Source of the DNA: an uncultured Anaerolineales bacterium
Lineage (GTDB): Bacteria; Chloroflexota; Anaerolineae; Anaerolineales; Villigracilaceae
Length of the DNA stretch: 33,166 nucleotides
Direction: 5' to 3'
NCBI GenBank assembly: GCA_937928015.1
Contig: CALFXA010000106.1
Location: forward strand, 1 to 33,166
Shown here: one piece after another, positions 20,406 through 28,870 of the stretch
How the letters are laid out: the number at the start of each line of letters is the position of its first letter
How positions within the stretch are numbered: the stretch's first letter is position 1
Made by a program: the position numbers and the translations under genes
The notes under the pieces: generated by a model
Told to the model about the DNA's origin: nothing
What the model saw: the letters and a program-made list of their open reading frames with translations, nothing else
Databases searched by the model: none

Positions 20406-21184
20406 GCAGTTGGAGTTATCGCGGAACCAACCTGGACGATTTGGGCATCGTGACGATGGTCTCGGATGCCTTCAAGATGCCCGAGCGGCGGGGCGGGAAT
20501 GTGACCATTCCGTTTCGGCATGGGCGTGTGTACGTTGAAAAGTTCTTCGAGCAACGCACCCTGCAGCTGGGGCTGGAGATCCACGAGGCCAGCAGGGAGG
20601 AGCTGGAGGCAAAAATCGACCAGGTCAAGACGCTGCTGGCGCAGACAGGCCTGGGCGCGTTGACCCAGACGCTGGAGGATTTGAGCACGCGCAGCCTGCA
20701 GGCGGAATATGTGGGCGATCTCTCGCCCACGACCGTCTCTCCGCTGGCGGTGAAGATGGTGCTGGAATTTATCTGTCCAGACCCGTTCTTTCGAGGATCA
20801 AGCCTGGCGAGCGACGAGCGTACGATCAATTCCTCTCCGCTGGCATATACCCTCAATAACCCTGGCAGCGCCGAAGAGCGAAACCCGATCATCACCTTGA
20901 CGGGGCCGCTGAGCAATACGGTCATCACCAACACCACCAACGGCCTAAGCCTGACGTATAGCGGCTCGATCCCGTCGCCGCGGGTGGTGACCATCCAGAC
21001 CGACCCCGACACAGGCGAATACATTGCCACCAACGATCTGGGCACGAACGTGATCGGGAATATCAGCCATGCTGGGGATGTATGCCTCTTTGCGCTCGAG
21101 CCTGGTGACAACAGTCTCTCTGTCACCGACGGCACGCACACGACGGGCAAGGTCAAGATCGATTTTTATCCGCCCTACCTGTAA
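20402..21184 (+). CDS. Distal tail protein (Dit-like)
   Basis: This gene encodes 260 residues starting MSSWSYRGTNLDDLGIVTMV. Residues 1-130 match the N-terminal domain of siphophage distal tail proteins: a strand-rich start, GGNVTIPFRHGRVYVEKFFE, and REELEAKIDQVKTLLAQTGL, followed by LVLEFICPDPFF-like VKMVLEFICPDPFFRGS. The C-terminal half is beta-rich, with NPGSAEERNPIITLTGPLSN. Dit forms a hexamer linking the tube to the tail tip. Its ATG overlaps the tape measure stop. Confidence 0.85.
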   Translation: MSSWSYRGTNLDDLGIVTMVSDAFKMPERRGGNVTIPFRHGRVYVEKFFEQRTLQLGLEIHEASREELEAKIDQVKTLLAQTGLGALTQTLEDLSTRSLQAEYVGDLSPTTVSPLAVKMVLEFICPDPFFRGSSLASDERTINSSPLAYTLNNPGSAEERNPIITLTGPLSNTVITNTTNGLSLTYSGSIPSPRVVTIQTDPDTGEYIATNDLGTNVIGNISHAGDVCLFALEPGDNSLSVTDGTHTTGKVKIDFYPPYL

Positions 21185-21193
21185 GCCCCTCCC

Positions 21194-21243
21194 ATCTTCC
21201 CCCAAATGTCCTTCGACTACGCTCAGGACAGATTGGGGGAGGG
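21194..21243. repeat. CTTCCCCCAAAT / CCTTCGACT compound palindrome
   Basis: The outer arms TTCCCCCAAAT and ATTGGGGGAGG enclose TGTCC-TTCGACTACGCTCA-GGACA. It lies between the distal tail gene and the tail-tip gene and ends just before the GGGGAAAGGA ribosome-binding region. Confidence 0.8.
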
Positions 21244-21255
21244 GAAAGGAATCAC

Positions 21256-24200
21256 ATGACAGCCAACGATCCCATTGAATGGATTTTGAAAGATACTGAC
21301 CTGAGCACTGACCTGGGCATCATGCCGCTGGGTCCAAGCAAGCTGTATTTGCAGTTGAATGAGCCTGGAAGTGGAGAGGTAAAAGTGCCAGGCGCAAGCC
21401 GCGCGGCGCAAATGGCCGCCTCTCAGATGTTTCTGGAAGGACTTTATCGAGGCGCGACACGAGGCGGGTTCTTTGTGGAGAACCTGAGCCAGGTGGATGC
21501 GGATTCAAGCGAGGGCGCTGGACAGTGGCTCTCGATGACGGGGCGGGGCGCACTGGCCATCCTGGAAGACGCCATCGTTTGGACGGATGGAACCAGCAAG
21601 ACCAAACGCACGTTCGATTCAGCCACCAAGGCGTCCATCCTGATCGACCTGATCGAAGAAGCCAAGGCACGCGGATGTTTTGCTGACATCTCTTATGATT
21701 TCTCCGCCACTCAGGACAGCCTGGGAAATTATTGGACGGATACCATCGTGCTCGAACTGAGCGTTGGCACATCGCTATTGGAGGTGGTGCGCGATTTCTC
21801 CAGCATGGGGATGGACTTCGAGATGCTGGTGACGGGCGGCGGATACCTGCTCAAGGCCTATCGAGACGGAAAGGGCAGCGATAAGTCCTCCAGCATATAT
21901 TTCCGCGTGGGCACGAATTGCGAGGAGGTGAGCAGGCAGGAGTTGGGAGGAGGCATCAAGAACGCCCTGTTGGTGCGTTACGAGGATGGGTATACCCGCG
22001 TGTATGACACACCCTCGATCACGGCCAGGCGCAGGCGCGAGAAATTGCTGGAGGCGGATTATGCTGGGAATTCCAGCATTGCAGCCACCTTTGGACGGGC
22101 CGAACTGGAACAGGTGGCAGACCCGCAGAAGTCGATTGCGGTGAAGATCTACGACGGGATCGGTCCGCGCGCGTTCGTTGACTATGACCTGGGCGACTAC
22201 ATCATGCTGGATGTGCGTGGGACAGAAACAAAATACCGCATCCGCGGCCTACAGTTGGAGTGGAACGGCGGCAAGGTGGCGGATGTGATCGTGGACTTGA
22301 ACAGCACGATCATGGAAAACGAGCTAAAGATGGCGAAGGACATCCGCGACCTACAGGACCGCTGGGCTTCGGCGCACGATGCGGGCGCCTTGGATGCCAC
22401 CTTTTGGGCGGCCGTTGGCGAGGCGAATGATGCCGTTTCTATATCCTGCATCTTTGTGGATGGGTCTTTGGTTTATGTGGGTGGAAAATTCGCGCAGATG
22501 GGAAATGTGGCTGCCAATAACATTGCTGTCTATAATATCGATTCCAGTTCATGGTCCGCTTTGGGCGACGGGCTAAACGATGAATGCTACGACATCGTTG
22601 TAATCGGCTCGAATGTATATGCCTGTGGGAAATTCAACGAAGCGGGTGGTGTGAGCGCCACCCATGTCGCGGTCTGGAATGGGACAAGCTGGGCGGCAAT
22701 GGGAAGCGGGATTTCATCCAACTATCCATATTCAATGGCTGCTCTAGGAACTGATTTGCTTGTAGCTGGCAACATCACTACTGGCACTGGCTGGGTTGTG
22801 AAACGCTGGAATGGCTCCGCCTGGTCCACGCTGGGAGCGGAGGTGAGCTCAAGAATCTACGTTGTGCGCGTCAACGGGAGCGATGTGTATATTGGCGGTG
22901 AGTTCAACACTTCTGGGCTAACCTATTTATATGGCGTGGCTAAATTGGTCGGTTCGAGCTGGCAGGCGCTGGGAGATGGGGCCAAGGGTATTGTGCGAGC
23001 TATCGCGTTTATCGGGTCAAACGTATATATCGGTGGGGATTTCACGAAGGTGAGCGATGGACCTGGGGATTATGTGGCTGTTTGGGATGGATCTGCCTGG
23101 TCTGAACTGGGCAACGGCGTAGATGGGACTGTGAGAGCATTGGCCGCTTCGACCGTGGATATATTCGTTGGGGGAGATTTTCTCAATGCAAGCGGAGTGC
23201 CCGTCAACTATACTGCCAAGTACAATGGTGAGTCCTGGGAGGCATTATCCACTGGGTTGAACGGGTCAGTCTATTGCATGTCGATCTACAATATGATGGA
23301 TATATATGTTGGGGGCAGCTTTACCCTGGCAGATGAAACCCCAGCACACATGATCGCAGCTTACCTGACCACGTTCGAGAGCATCATGGATTACATGGAG
23401 AATGCAAGCGGATACAGGCATCCTAATCACTCTGGGCATGTGCACAGCGTTGGAGATGGAGCAACTACCATTCAACCCAATGTGGTAGCCAACACCATGC
23501 TTGCAGATATGGACGCATCCACGATCAAGGGCAGGCCGCAAGGCGCTGGTACTGGCGATCCTGTTGACCTGACGCCTGCACAGTCCAGAAAGGCAATCCT
23601 GCCAGATTACAGTGCCAATGCGGGCAAGATTTTGGCCGTGAATGCAACGGCGGATGATACCGAGTGGGTAGAAGGCGGAGGTGGAGGCGGTGATGTGGTT
23701 GGTCCAGCGTCAGCGGTTGATAACCACATCGTCTTATATGATGGGACTACTGGTAAATTAATAAAAGATTCTGGGAAGACGCTCAGCGATTATGTAGCAA
23801 TTGCACTGGCTGTAACTGGACGGATGCTAATCACAGATGCCAGCGGGAACGTCACCACGGTGGATAACTTAATCTACGACTTGACCAATAAGATCATGGT
23901 GCAGGGGGCTACATCTGCTGTTATAGGCGGGGCTAACTCTCAAGAGTTGATCGGCGATGGAGCATCTGCTGGAAAGATCATCGCCTCGTTTGGGACAGCA
24001 GTTAATGGTTTTTTGGCCTTCGTGCGCGGACGCGGAACGAAAGCCAGCCCGAGCGCCATTCAGAGCGGCGATGTGATTGGTGCTGTCCGTGGACGCGCAT
24101 ATTACAGCACGGGGTCATCACTATCCAACACGCAGGTTGACATTGAGATGATCGCTACCGAAAACTGGTCAACCACTGCGCGCGGCTGCAAGATCGTTAT

Positions 24201-24864
24201 CAGCACTACGCCAAATGGATCGACCACCAAAACGGTCGTCTTGACCATTGACCAAGACGGGAATGTAAACATCCCGAGCGGGACATACAATATCAACGGC
24301 AGTCCGCATACGCACAGCTATGCACCTACATCCGCGCAGTATTTAACGCTGGCGACGGATGCAACACTATCTTCCGAGCGGGTACTGACGGCTGGGATCA
24401 ACCTGGCCTTGACAGATGGCGGGGCGGGCGGGGCCGCCACGTTGGACATGGTGATGCAATCGGCTACGGTTTTTCACGATACGACACAGACTATTGCCAC
24501 AGGGTCATGGACGACCGTCGCCCTGGATAATGAGGTTTCGGACCCGCAGGGTTGGCATGACACGGTGACGAATAACAGCCGCATCTATGTCCCTGCTGGG
24601 GAATATCAGGTATTGATCCAGAATATGAACTTTGCGAGCAATTCTACGGGGTTGCGTGGGGTGCTGGTGAAGGATTCGGATGGGAATGTGTGGGGGGAGA
24701 ATATGGTGACTGCCCTGAATGGTAACTATACGCCCGTGCCGCTGGCAACGCAGCGCACAATCAGCGGATCGGGAAAGTATATATATTTGCAAGTCTATCA
24801 GAGTAGTGGCGGAAATTTGAATTTAAATGCGTATTGCAAGGTGACGGTGAATCGGCTGAAGTAG
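21256..24864 (+). CDS. Tail-tip/fibre protein with predicted seven-bladed propeller
   Basis: This gene encodes 1202 residues in several domains. Residues about 1-375 resemble tail-associated Gp37-like proteins (WILKDTDLSTDLGIMPLGPS; DLGDYIMLDVRGTETKYRIR; ending in a helix MAKDIRDLQDRW). Residues about 391-708 contain seven repeats of about 45 residues with V-Y-x-G-G-x-F, then V-A-x-W-x-G-S-x-W-x-x-L-G-x-G, which suggest a seven-bladed beta-propeller. Then come HPNHSGHVHSVGDG and fibre-type linkers including a glycine run (about residue 805). The C-terminal 130 residues (QTIATGSWTTVALDNEVSDP; IYVPAGEYQVLIQNMNF) look like a C1q-like jelly roll. The protein probably ends the tail and contacts the host surface. 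Confidence 0.85.
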   Translation: MTANDPIEWILKDTDLSTDLGIMPLGPSKLYLQLNEPGSGEVKVPGASRAAQMAASQMFLEGLYRGATRGGFFVENLSQVDADSSEGAGQWLSMTGRGALAILEDAIVWTDGTSKTKRTFDSATKASILIDLIEEAKARGCFADISYDFSATQDSLGNYWTDTIVLELSVGTSLLEVVRDFSSMGMDFEMLVTGGGYLLKAYRDGKGSDKSSSIYFRVGTNCEEVSRQELGGGIKNALLVRYEDGYTRVYDTPSITARRRREKLLEADYAGNSSIAATFGRAELEQVADPQKSIAVKIYDGIGPRAFVDYDLGDYIMLDVRGTETKYRIRGLQLEWNGGKVADVIVDLNSTIMENELKMAKDIRDLQDRWASAHDAGALDATFWAAVGEANDAVSISCIFVDGSLVYVGGKFAQMGNVAANNIAVYNIDSSSWSALGDGLNDECYDIVVIGSNVYACGKFNEAGGVSATHVAVWNGTSWAAMGSGISSNYPYSMAALGTDLLVAGNITTGTGWVVKRWNGSAWSTLGAEVSSRIYVVRVNGSDVYIGGEFNTSGLTYLYGVAKLVGSSWQALGDGAKGIVRAIAFIGSNVYIGGDFTKVSDGPGDYVAVWDGSAWSELGNGVDGTVRALAASTVDIFVGGDFLNASGVPVNYTAKYNGESWEALSTGLNGSVYCMSIYNMMDIYVGGSFTLADETPAHMIAAYLTTFESIMDYMENASGYRHPNHSGHVHSVGDGATTIQPNVVANTMLADMDASTIKGRPQGAGTGDPVDLTPAQSRKAILPDYSANAGKILAVNATADDTEWVEGGGGGGDVVGPASAVDNHIVLYDGTTGKLIKDSGKTLSDYVAIALAVTGRMLITDASGNVTTVDNLIYDLTNKIMVQGATSAVIGGANSQELIGDGASAGKIIASFGTAVNGFLAFVRGRGTKASPSAIQSGDVIGAVRGRAYYSTGSSLSNTQVDIEMIATENWSTTARGCKIVISTTPNGSTTKTVVLTIDQDGNVNIPSGTYNINGSPHTHSYAPTSAQYLTLATDATLSSERVLTAGINLALTDGGAGGAATLDMVMQSATVFHDTTQTIATGSWTTVALDNEVSDPQGWHDTVTNNSRIYVPAGEYQVLIQNMNFASNSTGLRGVLVKDSDGNVWGENMVTALNGNYTPVPLATQRTISGSGKYIYLQVYQSSGGNLNLNAYCKVTVNRLK

Positions 24865-24865
24865 C

Positions 24866-24896
24866 ATACAAACCCTGCTGAAGCAGGCATTTGTAT
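24866..24896 (+). terminator. Hairpin after the tail-tip gene
   Basis: ATACAAA and TTTGTAT enclose CCTGCT-GA-AGCAGG. It begins two bases after the stop codon and is the last structure of the late operon before the strong terminator. Confidence 0.6.
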
Positions 24897-24929
24897 TGTG
24901 TCTCCAATTCCTTGCAAAGTTGCTGAAGT

Positions 24930-24963
24930 AAAAAAGAGACCCGCCTAGGCGGGTCTCTTTTTT
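24930..24963. terminator. Bidirectional terminator at the phage end
   Basis: A perfect 22-bp palindrome GAGACCCGCC-TA-GGCGGGTCTC type (24936-24957) is flanked by six A and six T, so it works in both directions. It stops the late operon and insulates it from the tRNA side. Confidence 0.88.
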
Positions 24964-25023
24964 ACGTGCCATCCGCGGGGTTTGTAGCGGATTGGGGCTT
25001 CATAAACTAGGCCTACAATGAGG

Positions 25024-25096
25024 TGCCTCCACGGGGATTCGAACCCCGGTTTAAGCCTTGAGAGGGCTTCGTCCTGGGCCACTAGACGATGGAGGC
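25024..25096 (-). tRNA. tRNA-Glu (CTC)
   Basis: The minus strand folds into a complete 73-nt cloverleaf. The acceptor stem is GCCTCCA/TGGAGGC with discriminator A, the D arm starts GTCTAGTGG, the anticodon stem is AAGCC/GGCTT with loop CTCTCAA (anticodon CTC), and the T arm is CGGGG-TTCGAAT-CCCCG. CCA is not encoded. The 3' end points towards the phage genes, and tRNA 3' ends are classic prophage attachment sites. Confidence 0.95.
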
Positions 25097-25226
25097 TCAT
25101 GAAGCGGGCGTGATTTTATCACTGGTAAGGTGACTCGTCAACGAATTGGGGAAAATCCCCTCATGGTAGGATTGGCGCACACCGTCCGATTTCATATACT
25201 TGCTTTACCAACCATAGGAGAATGAG

Positions 25227-25916
25227 ATGAAACGAATCTTCCTTGCCCTGGCCGTCCTCGTGCTCGCCAGCCTGGCCTGCAGCGCCGTCAGCAGCGGGAC
25301 CAGTAACCCGCCCACCCAGCCGTCCAATCAGAACGCTCCCACGCCCGTTCCGCAAAACTCGTCGGGACAAATCCTCTTCCAGGATGACTTCTCGGACCCG
25401 AACAGCGGCTGGCCTGCCGACGCCGACACGGACAAGTCTGCCAGTTACAGCAACGGCCAATACCTTCTGCAAGCCCTCAGCACCAAACAGGATGTTTGGG
25501 CGCACCCTGGACAGTCCTTTGGCGATGTCCGCGTAGAGGTGGACGCCACCAAGTCCAGCGGCCCCGAGGACAACAGTTTCGGCCTGGTGTGCCGCTTCGT
25601 GGACAACGACAACTTCTATTTCTTCGTCGTCTCCAGCGACGGCTATCAGGCCATCGGCAAATACCAGGCGGGCCAGTTCAGCTACCTCTCCGCCGACAAA
25701 ATGCAGTCCACCTCCAACGTCAAGTCGGGCACGGCCACCAACCACCTGCGCGCCGACTGCATTGGGTCCACACTGACGCTGTACATCAACGGCCAGCAAA
25801 CCTCCTCGGTGACCGACTCCAGCTTCAGCACGGGCGACGTCGGCGTGATCGTCGGCACTTTCGACACGCCCAACGTCGGTGTCCTGTTCGATAACTTCGT
25901 CGTCTACAAGCCCTAG
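25227..25916 (+). CDS. Secreted lipoprotein with DUF1080/LamG-like domain
   Basis: This gene encodes 229 residues. The signal peptide MKRIFLALAVLVLASLAC ends in a lipobox with Cys18, so the protein should be lipid-anchored outside the membrane. A Ser/Pro/Gln-rich linker follows to about residue 45. The rest is a concanavalin-like beta-sandwich with ILFQDDFSDPNSGW, FGLVCRFVDNDNFYFFVVSS, YQAIGKYQAGQFSYL and GTATNHLRADCIGSTLTLYI. Proteins of this pattern bind or process glycans, but no catalytic residue is visible. GGAGAATGAG precedes the ATG. It is the first host gene after the tRNA. Confidence 0.82.
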   Translation: MKRIFLALAVLVLASLACSAVSSGTSNPPTQPSNQNAPTPVPQNSSGQILFQDDFSDPNSGWPADADTDKSASYSNGQYLLQALSTKQDVWAHPGQSFGDVRVEVDATKSSGPEDNSFGLVCRFVDNDNFYFFVVSSDGYQAIGKYQAGQFSYLSADKMQSTSNVKSGTATNHLRADCIGSTLTLYINGQQTSSVTDSSFSTGDVGVIVGTFDTPNVGVLFDNFVVYKP

Positions 25917-25928
25917 TCTGGGATCAAA

Positions 25929-25963
25929 AAACAGCCCGATGGAAAAAATCCATCGGGCTGTTT
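25929..25963. terminator. Bidirectional terminator between convergent genes
   Basis: AAACAGCCCGATGG and CCATCGGGCTGTTT pair perfectly around an A-rich loop. It lies 12 bases after the lipoprotein gene and 24 bases before the end of the minus-strand permease gene, and serves both. Confidence 0.88.
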
Positions 25964-25987
25964 CCGTTTAATGAGCAGAACACAATC

Positions 25988-26818
25988 TCAAGACTGAGGC
26001 TGGGCCGCCGTACCCTCGGCCTGTTTCCGCCCCCCGCGCAGCGACAGGAAGATCGTCAGCATATAGCCGAGATATGCGATCATTTCCGTCAGCGACGGGG
26101 TGGGGTTGTAGCCGAACAGGGTCTGCATGAATTGGCCCAGGATCGAATCGGCGGGCAGGAAGGCGTTGGCATCCCAAACGTGCTCGATCACCGCAGGGAT
26201 CAGGCCGACCTCGTTGAACTCGTGCACGCCATGCGCAACCAGTCCCGCCGCGAACAGGATCAGCAGGATGCCCGTCACCTGGAAGAAACGCCGCAGGTCC
26301 AGGCGGACGATGGCCGCGAACATGGACCAGCCCAACAGGATGGAGGTCCCCAGCCCGAGCGCCGCGCCGACGGCGGTCTGCAACGCGTCCGAGGCGAAGA
26401 CCGAGGCCGTCAGGAATAGAGCCAATTCGATGCCTTCGCGAACCACCGCCACGAAGGCCAGCCAGAAGATGGCGCGCCGTCCTGTGGAAGCCGCCGCCTT
26501 GTGGACGCCCTCTTCCAACTCGGACTTGAGCGTGCGGGCCTGCTGGCTCATCCAGAAGATCATCCAGGTCAGGATGCCCGCCGCGATCAACATGGTCGCG
26601 CCTTCGTAGATCGGCTCGGCGGGACCCTCCAGCTCCAGACCAAGGATGGTCAGCAGGATGGCGGCCAGCGCGCTGACGGCGGTCGCGCTCAACACGCCCC
26701 ACCACAGGGCGGGGACTAGGTCCGCGCGGCGGATCTTGCGCAGCGCGCCAATCACGATACCGATGATCAGCGCCGCTTCGATGCCTTCACGCAGAGACAG
26801 TAAATAAGAGGGAAGCAT
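25988..26818 (-). CDS. FTR1-family iron permease
   Basis: This gene encodes 276 residues with seven or so membrane spans. The two REGxE motifs of the FTR1/EfeU family are present: SLREGIEAALIIGIV near the N-terminus and AVVREGIELALFL in the middle, whose Glu residues carry ferric or ferrous iron through the membrane. The ATG at 26818 is chosen because GAGG lies six bases upstream; a GTG two codons earlier would be too close to it. No EfeO or EfeB partner is visible in the window. The 5' leader contains a terminator-like hairpin. Confidence 0.9.
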   Translation of the reverse strand: MLPSYLLSLREGIEAALIIGIVIGALRKIRRADLVPALWWGVLSATAVSALAAILLTILGLELEGPAEPIYEGATMLIAAGILTWMIFWMSQQARTLKSELEEGVHKAAASTGRRAIFWLAFVAVVREGIELALFLTASVFASDALQTAVGAALGLGTSILLGWSMFAAIVRLDLRRFFQVTGILLILFAAGLVAHGVHEFNEVGLIPAVIEHVWDANAFLPADSILGQFMQTLFGYNPTPSLTEMIAYLGYMLTIFLSLRGGRKQAEGTAAQPQS

Positions 26819-26843
26819 GAACACCTCGTAGGGTAGGATAAAG

Positions 26844-26870
26844 AAAACCAGCCTAAATCAGACTGGTTTT
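26844..26870 (-). promoter_or_regulatory. Hairpin in the permease leader
   Basis: On the minus strand AAAACCAG pairs with CTGGTTTT across an 11-base loop and is followed by CTTT, 26 bases before the permease start codon. It looks like a weak terminator or attenuator in the leader RNA. Confidence 0.45.
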
Positions 26871-26909
26871 ATCTGAAATATTCTATCATCGGGGCATGGA
26901 TTTGGCAAG

Positions 26910-26935
26910 ATATTTATCACTTTTATGATAAATAT
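26910..26935. promoter_or_regulatory. AT-rich palindrome between divergent genes
   Basis: ATATTTATCA (26910-26919) and TGATAAATAT (26926-26935) are a perfect 10-bp inverted repeat. Its position between the iron permease and regulator genes and its GATAAAT arms recall Fur-type operators, though the spacing differs from the Fur consensus. Confidence 0.5.
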
Positions 26936-26990
26936 TCCTTCATGCCGTCCCAGCCGAGCGGTGAAAAGCCGGGTTGTGTGCGCAAAACCC

Positions 26991-27043
26991 TTGTAAATTC
27001 CAAAAAACATGCTATGATTGATTATGATTGATTTTGATTGAAT
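26991..27043 (+). promoter_or_regulatory. Promoter and 10-bp direct repeats of the DeoR gene
   Basis: TTGTAA (26991-26996), 16 bases and TATGAT (27013-27018) form a promoter. ATGATTGATT occurs twice in tandem (27014-27023, 27024-27033), followed by the related TTGATTGAAT, ending directly at the ATG. The repeats overlap the -10 and start region, so binding there would block transcription. There is no ribosome-binding site, so the mRNA is nearly leaderless. Confidence 0.6.
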
Positions 27044-27820
27044 ATGAGCGATTTTATCCCCACCCCCGAACGACAGAAACAGATCCTCTCCCTGCTCTCC
27101 AGGCAGGGACGCTTGAGCGTGGCCGAGATCGTGGAGCAGTTCGCGATCAGCGAGGCCACGGCGCGGCGCGATCTGGAGACTCTGACCTCGCAGGGCAAGG
27201 CCCAGCGCGTGCACGGCGGCGTGATTGCCCTCGACCAGGCGCCGCCTGAGTTGCCCATCCTGCAGCGCGAAGGCGAACAGGCAAACGAGAAGGCCGCCAT
27301 CGGACGCGCCGCCGCGGACCTGATCCACGACGGCGAGACGGTCTTCCTCGGCTCGGGCACGACCGTGCTGGAAGCGGCTCGTCATTTGCGCGAACGCCGC
27401 AACCTGACGGTGGTCACCAACTCCCTGCCCGTGCTGAACGCGCTGGCGGGCCTCAAAGAGGTGATGGTTGTCTCGCTGGGCGGGCAGTTGCGCGACAGCG
27501 AACTCTCCTTCATCGGTCACATCACCGAACAGGCACTGGCCGAACTGCGCGTGGATAAGGTGCTGATCGGCACGCGCGGACTGAGCCTCGAACACGGCCT
27601 GACCAACGATTATCTGCCCGAGACCCTGACCGACCGCGCCATCCTGAAGATCGGGCGAGAGGTCATCGTGGCGGCGGACCACACCAAGGTCAATCGCGTG
27701 TCCACGGCGCTGCTGGCCCCGTTGACCAGCATGAACACCTTCGTGACTGACATAGGTGCGGACAAGGCATTCCTGCAAGCCTTGAAGAAACTCGACATCC
27801 GCATGGTCATCGCGGAGTGA
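27044..27820 (+). CDS. DeoR-family transcriptional regulator
   Basis: This gene encodes 258 residues starting MSDFIPTPERQKQILSLLSR. The N-terminal winged helix (LSVAEIVEQFAISEATARRD, then LETLTSQGKAQRVHGG) is the DeoR signature. The C-terminal DeoRC sensor domain follows with IHDGETVFLGSGTTVLEAAR, LTVVTNSLPVLNAL, and VDKVLIGTRGLS. These regulators usually repress sugar-catabolism operons and respond to a phosphorylated sugar. It heads the amidohydrolase-SIS-ABC locus and probably controls it and itself. An in-frame TTG two codons upstream is possible, but ATG is preferred. Confidence 0.9.
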   Translation: MSDFIPTPERQKQILSLLSRQGRLSVAEIVEQFAISEATARRDLETLTSQGKAQRVHGGVIALDQAPPELPILQREGEQANEKAAIGRAAADLIHDGETVFLGSGTTVLEAARHLRERRNLTVVTNSLPVLNALAGLKEVMVVSLGGQLRDSELSFIGHITEQALAELRVDKVLIGTRGLSLEHGLTNDYLPETLTDRAILKIGREVIVAADHTKVNRVSTALLAPLTSMNTFVTDIGADKAFLQALKKLDIRMVIAE

Positions 27821-27829
27821 GGAAACGCC

Positions 27830-28870
27830 ATGCTGCTGGAGAACTTCCGCCCCAAGTCGCAACTGGTGACCCAGACCACGCTGGTGAACAGGCCGCGTTT
27901 CCCCGTCATCGACGCGCACAACCATCTGGGCGAGGAGTTCGGCGGCGGCTGGGATCAGAAGCCTCTCGGCGAATTGCTCAACCTGCTCGACGAAGCGGGC
28001 GTCACCCATTACGTCGATCTCGACGGCGGCTGGGGCGAAGACATCCTCGCGGCGCACCTTGCACATTTCAAGGAAGGCGCACCCGAGCGCTTCAAGATTT
28101 TCGGTGGCGTGGATTGGTCGAAGTGGGAAAGCCTGGGCGATGGATTCCCCGAATGGGCGGCAACTAGGCTCAAGGTCCAGAAAGGGATGGGCGCACAGGG
28201 ACTCAAAGTCTGGAAACCGTTCGGCCTGCACGTCCGCGATCATCGCGGAGAATTGGTCCAGGTCGATGACCCGCGCCTGATTCCGCTATGGGAAGCGGCG
28301 GGCGACCTCGGGCTGCCCGTGCTGGTCCATGTGGCCGACCCCGTGGCTTTCTTCGACCCCATCGACGAGACGAACGAACGCTGGGAGGAAATTGGCGCGC
28401 ACCCCGATTGGGCCTTCACCAGCCCGCCCTTCCCGCCCTTCATGCAAATTATGAACGGCTGGTTCAACCTTGTGAAGCGGCACCCCAACACGACCTTCAT
28501 CGGCGCGCACGTGGGATGCTACGCCGAAAACCTGGGCTGGGTGGGCGCCATGCTGGATGCCTGCCCGAATTACTACATCGACATTTCCGCGCGGCTGGGG
28601 GAATTGGGACGTCAGCCGTACACGGCCAGAAAATTCTTTTTGCAATATCAAGATCGAATCCTCTATGGCTCGGACATGAGTCCCGACCTGGAGGCCTATC
28701 GTCTGAGCTATCGTCTGCTCGAAACCGACGACGAATATTTCAACTACAACACCAACGAAGTGCCCGCGCAGGGACGCTGGTATGCGTACGGGCTGTCCCT
28801 GCCCGATGAAGTGCTGCAAAAGGTATATCGAGCGAACGCAATGCGCGTGTTGGGATTGGAGTCAAAGTGA
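27830..28870 (+). CDS. Amidohydrolase-family (TIM-barrel) protein
   Basis: This gene encodes 346 residues starting MLLENFRPKSQLVTQTTLVN. The metal-binding H-x-H lies in VIDAHNHLGEE (His30, His32). Later barrel strands contain LPVLVHVADP, TTFIGAHVGC and ILYGSDMSPD, supplying the other His and Asp ligands typical of amidohydrolase-2 (ACMSD-like) enzymes. These hydrolyse or decarboxylate small molecules, and the substrate here is unknown. The gene lies nine bases after the regulator and overlaps the next gene by four bases, so it belongs to the (amino)sugar operon. A deacetylase, lactonase or dehydratase role is conceivable. Confidence 0.82.
   Translation: MLLENFRPKSQLVTQTTLVNRPRFPVIDAHNHLGEEFGGGWDQKPLGELLNLLDEAGVTHYVDLDGGWGEDILAAHLAHFKEGAPERFKIFGGVDWSKWESLGDGFPEWAATRLKVQKGMGAQGLKVWKPFGLHVRDHRGELVQVDDPRLIPLWEAAGDLGLPVLVHVADPVAFFDPIDETNERWEEIGAHPDWAFTSPPFPPFMQIMNGWFNLVKRHPNTTFIGAHVGCYAENLGWVGAMLDACPNYYIDISARLGELGRQPYTARKFFLQYQDRILYGSDMSPDLEAYRLSYRLLETDDEYFNYNTNEVPAQGRWYAYGLSLPDEVLQKVYRANAMRVLGLESK

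Noticed and set aside
26858..28243. Long minus-strand open frame opposite the DeoR and amidohydrolase genes
   Set aside because: It is antisense to two well-recognised genes and its translation shows no domain.
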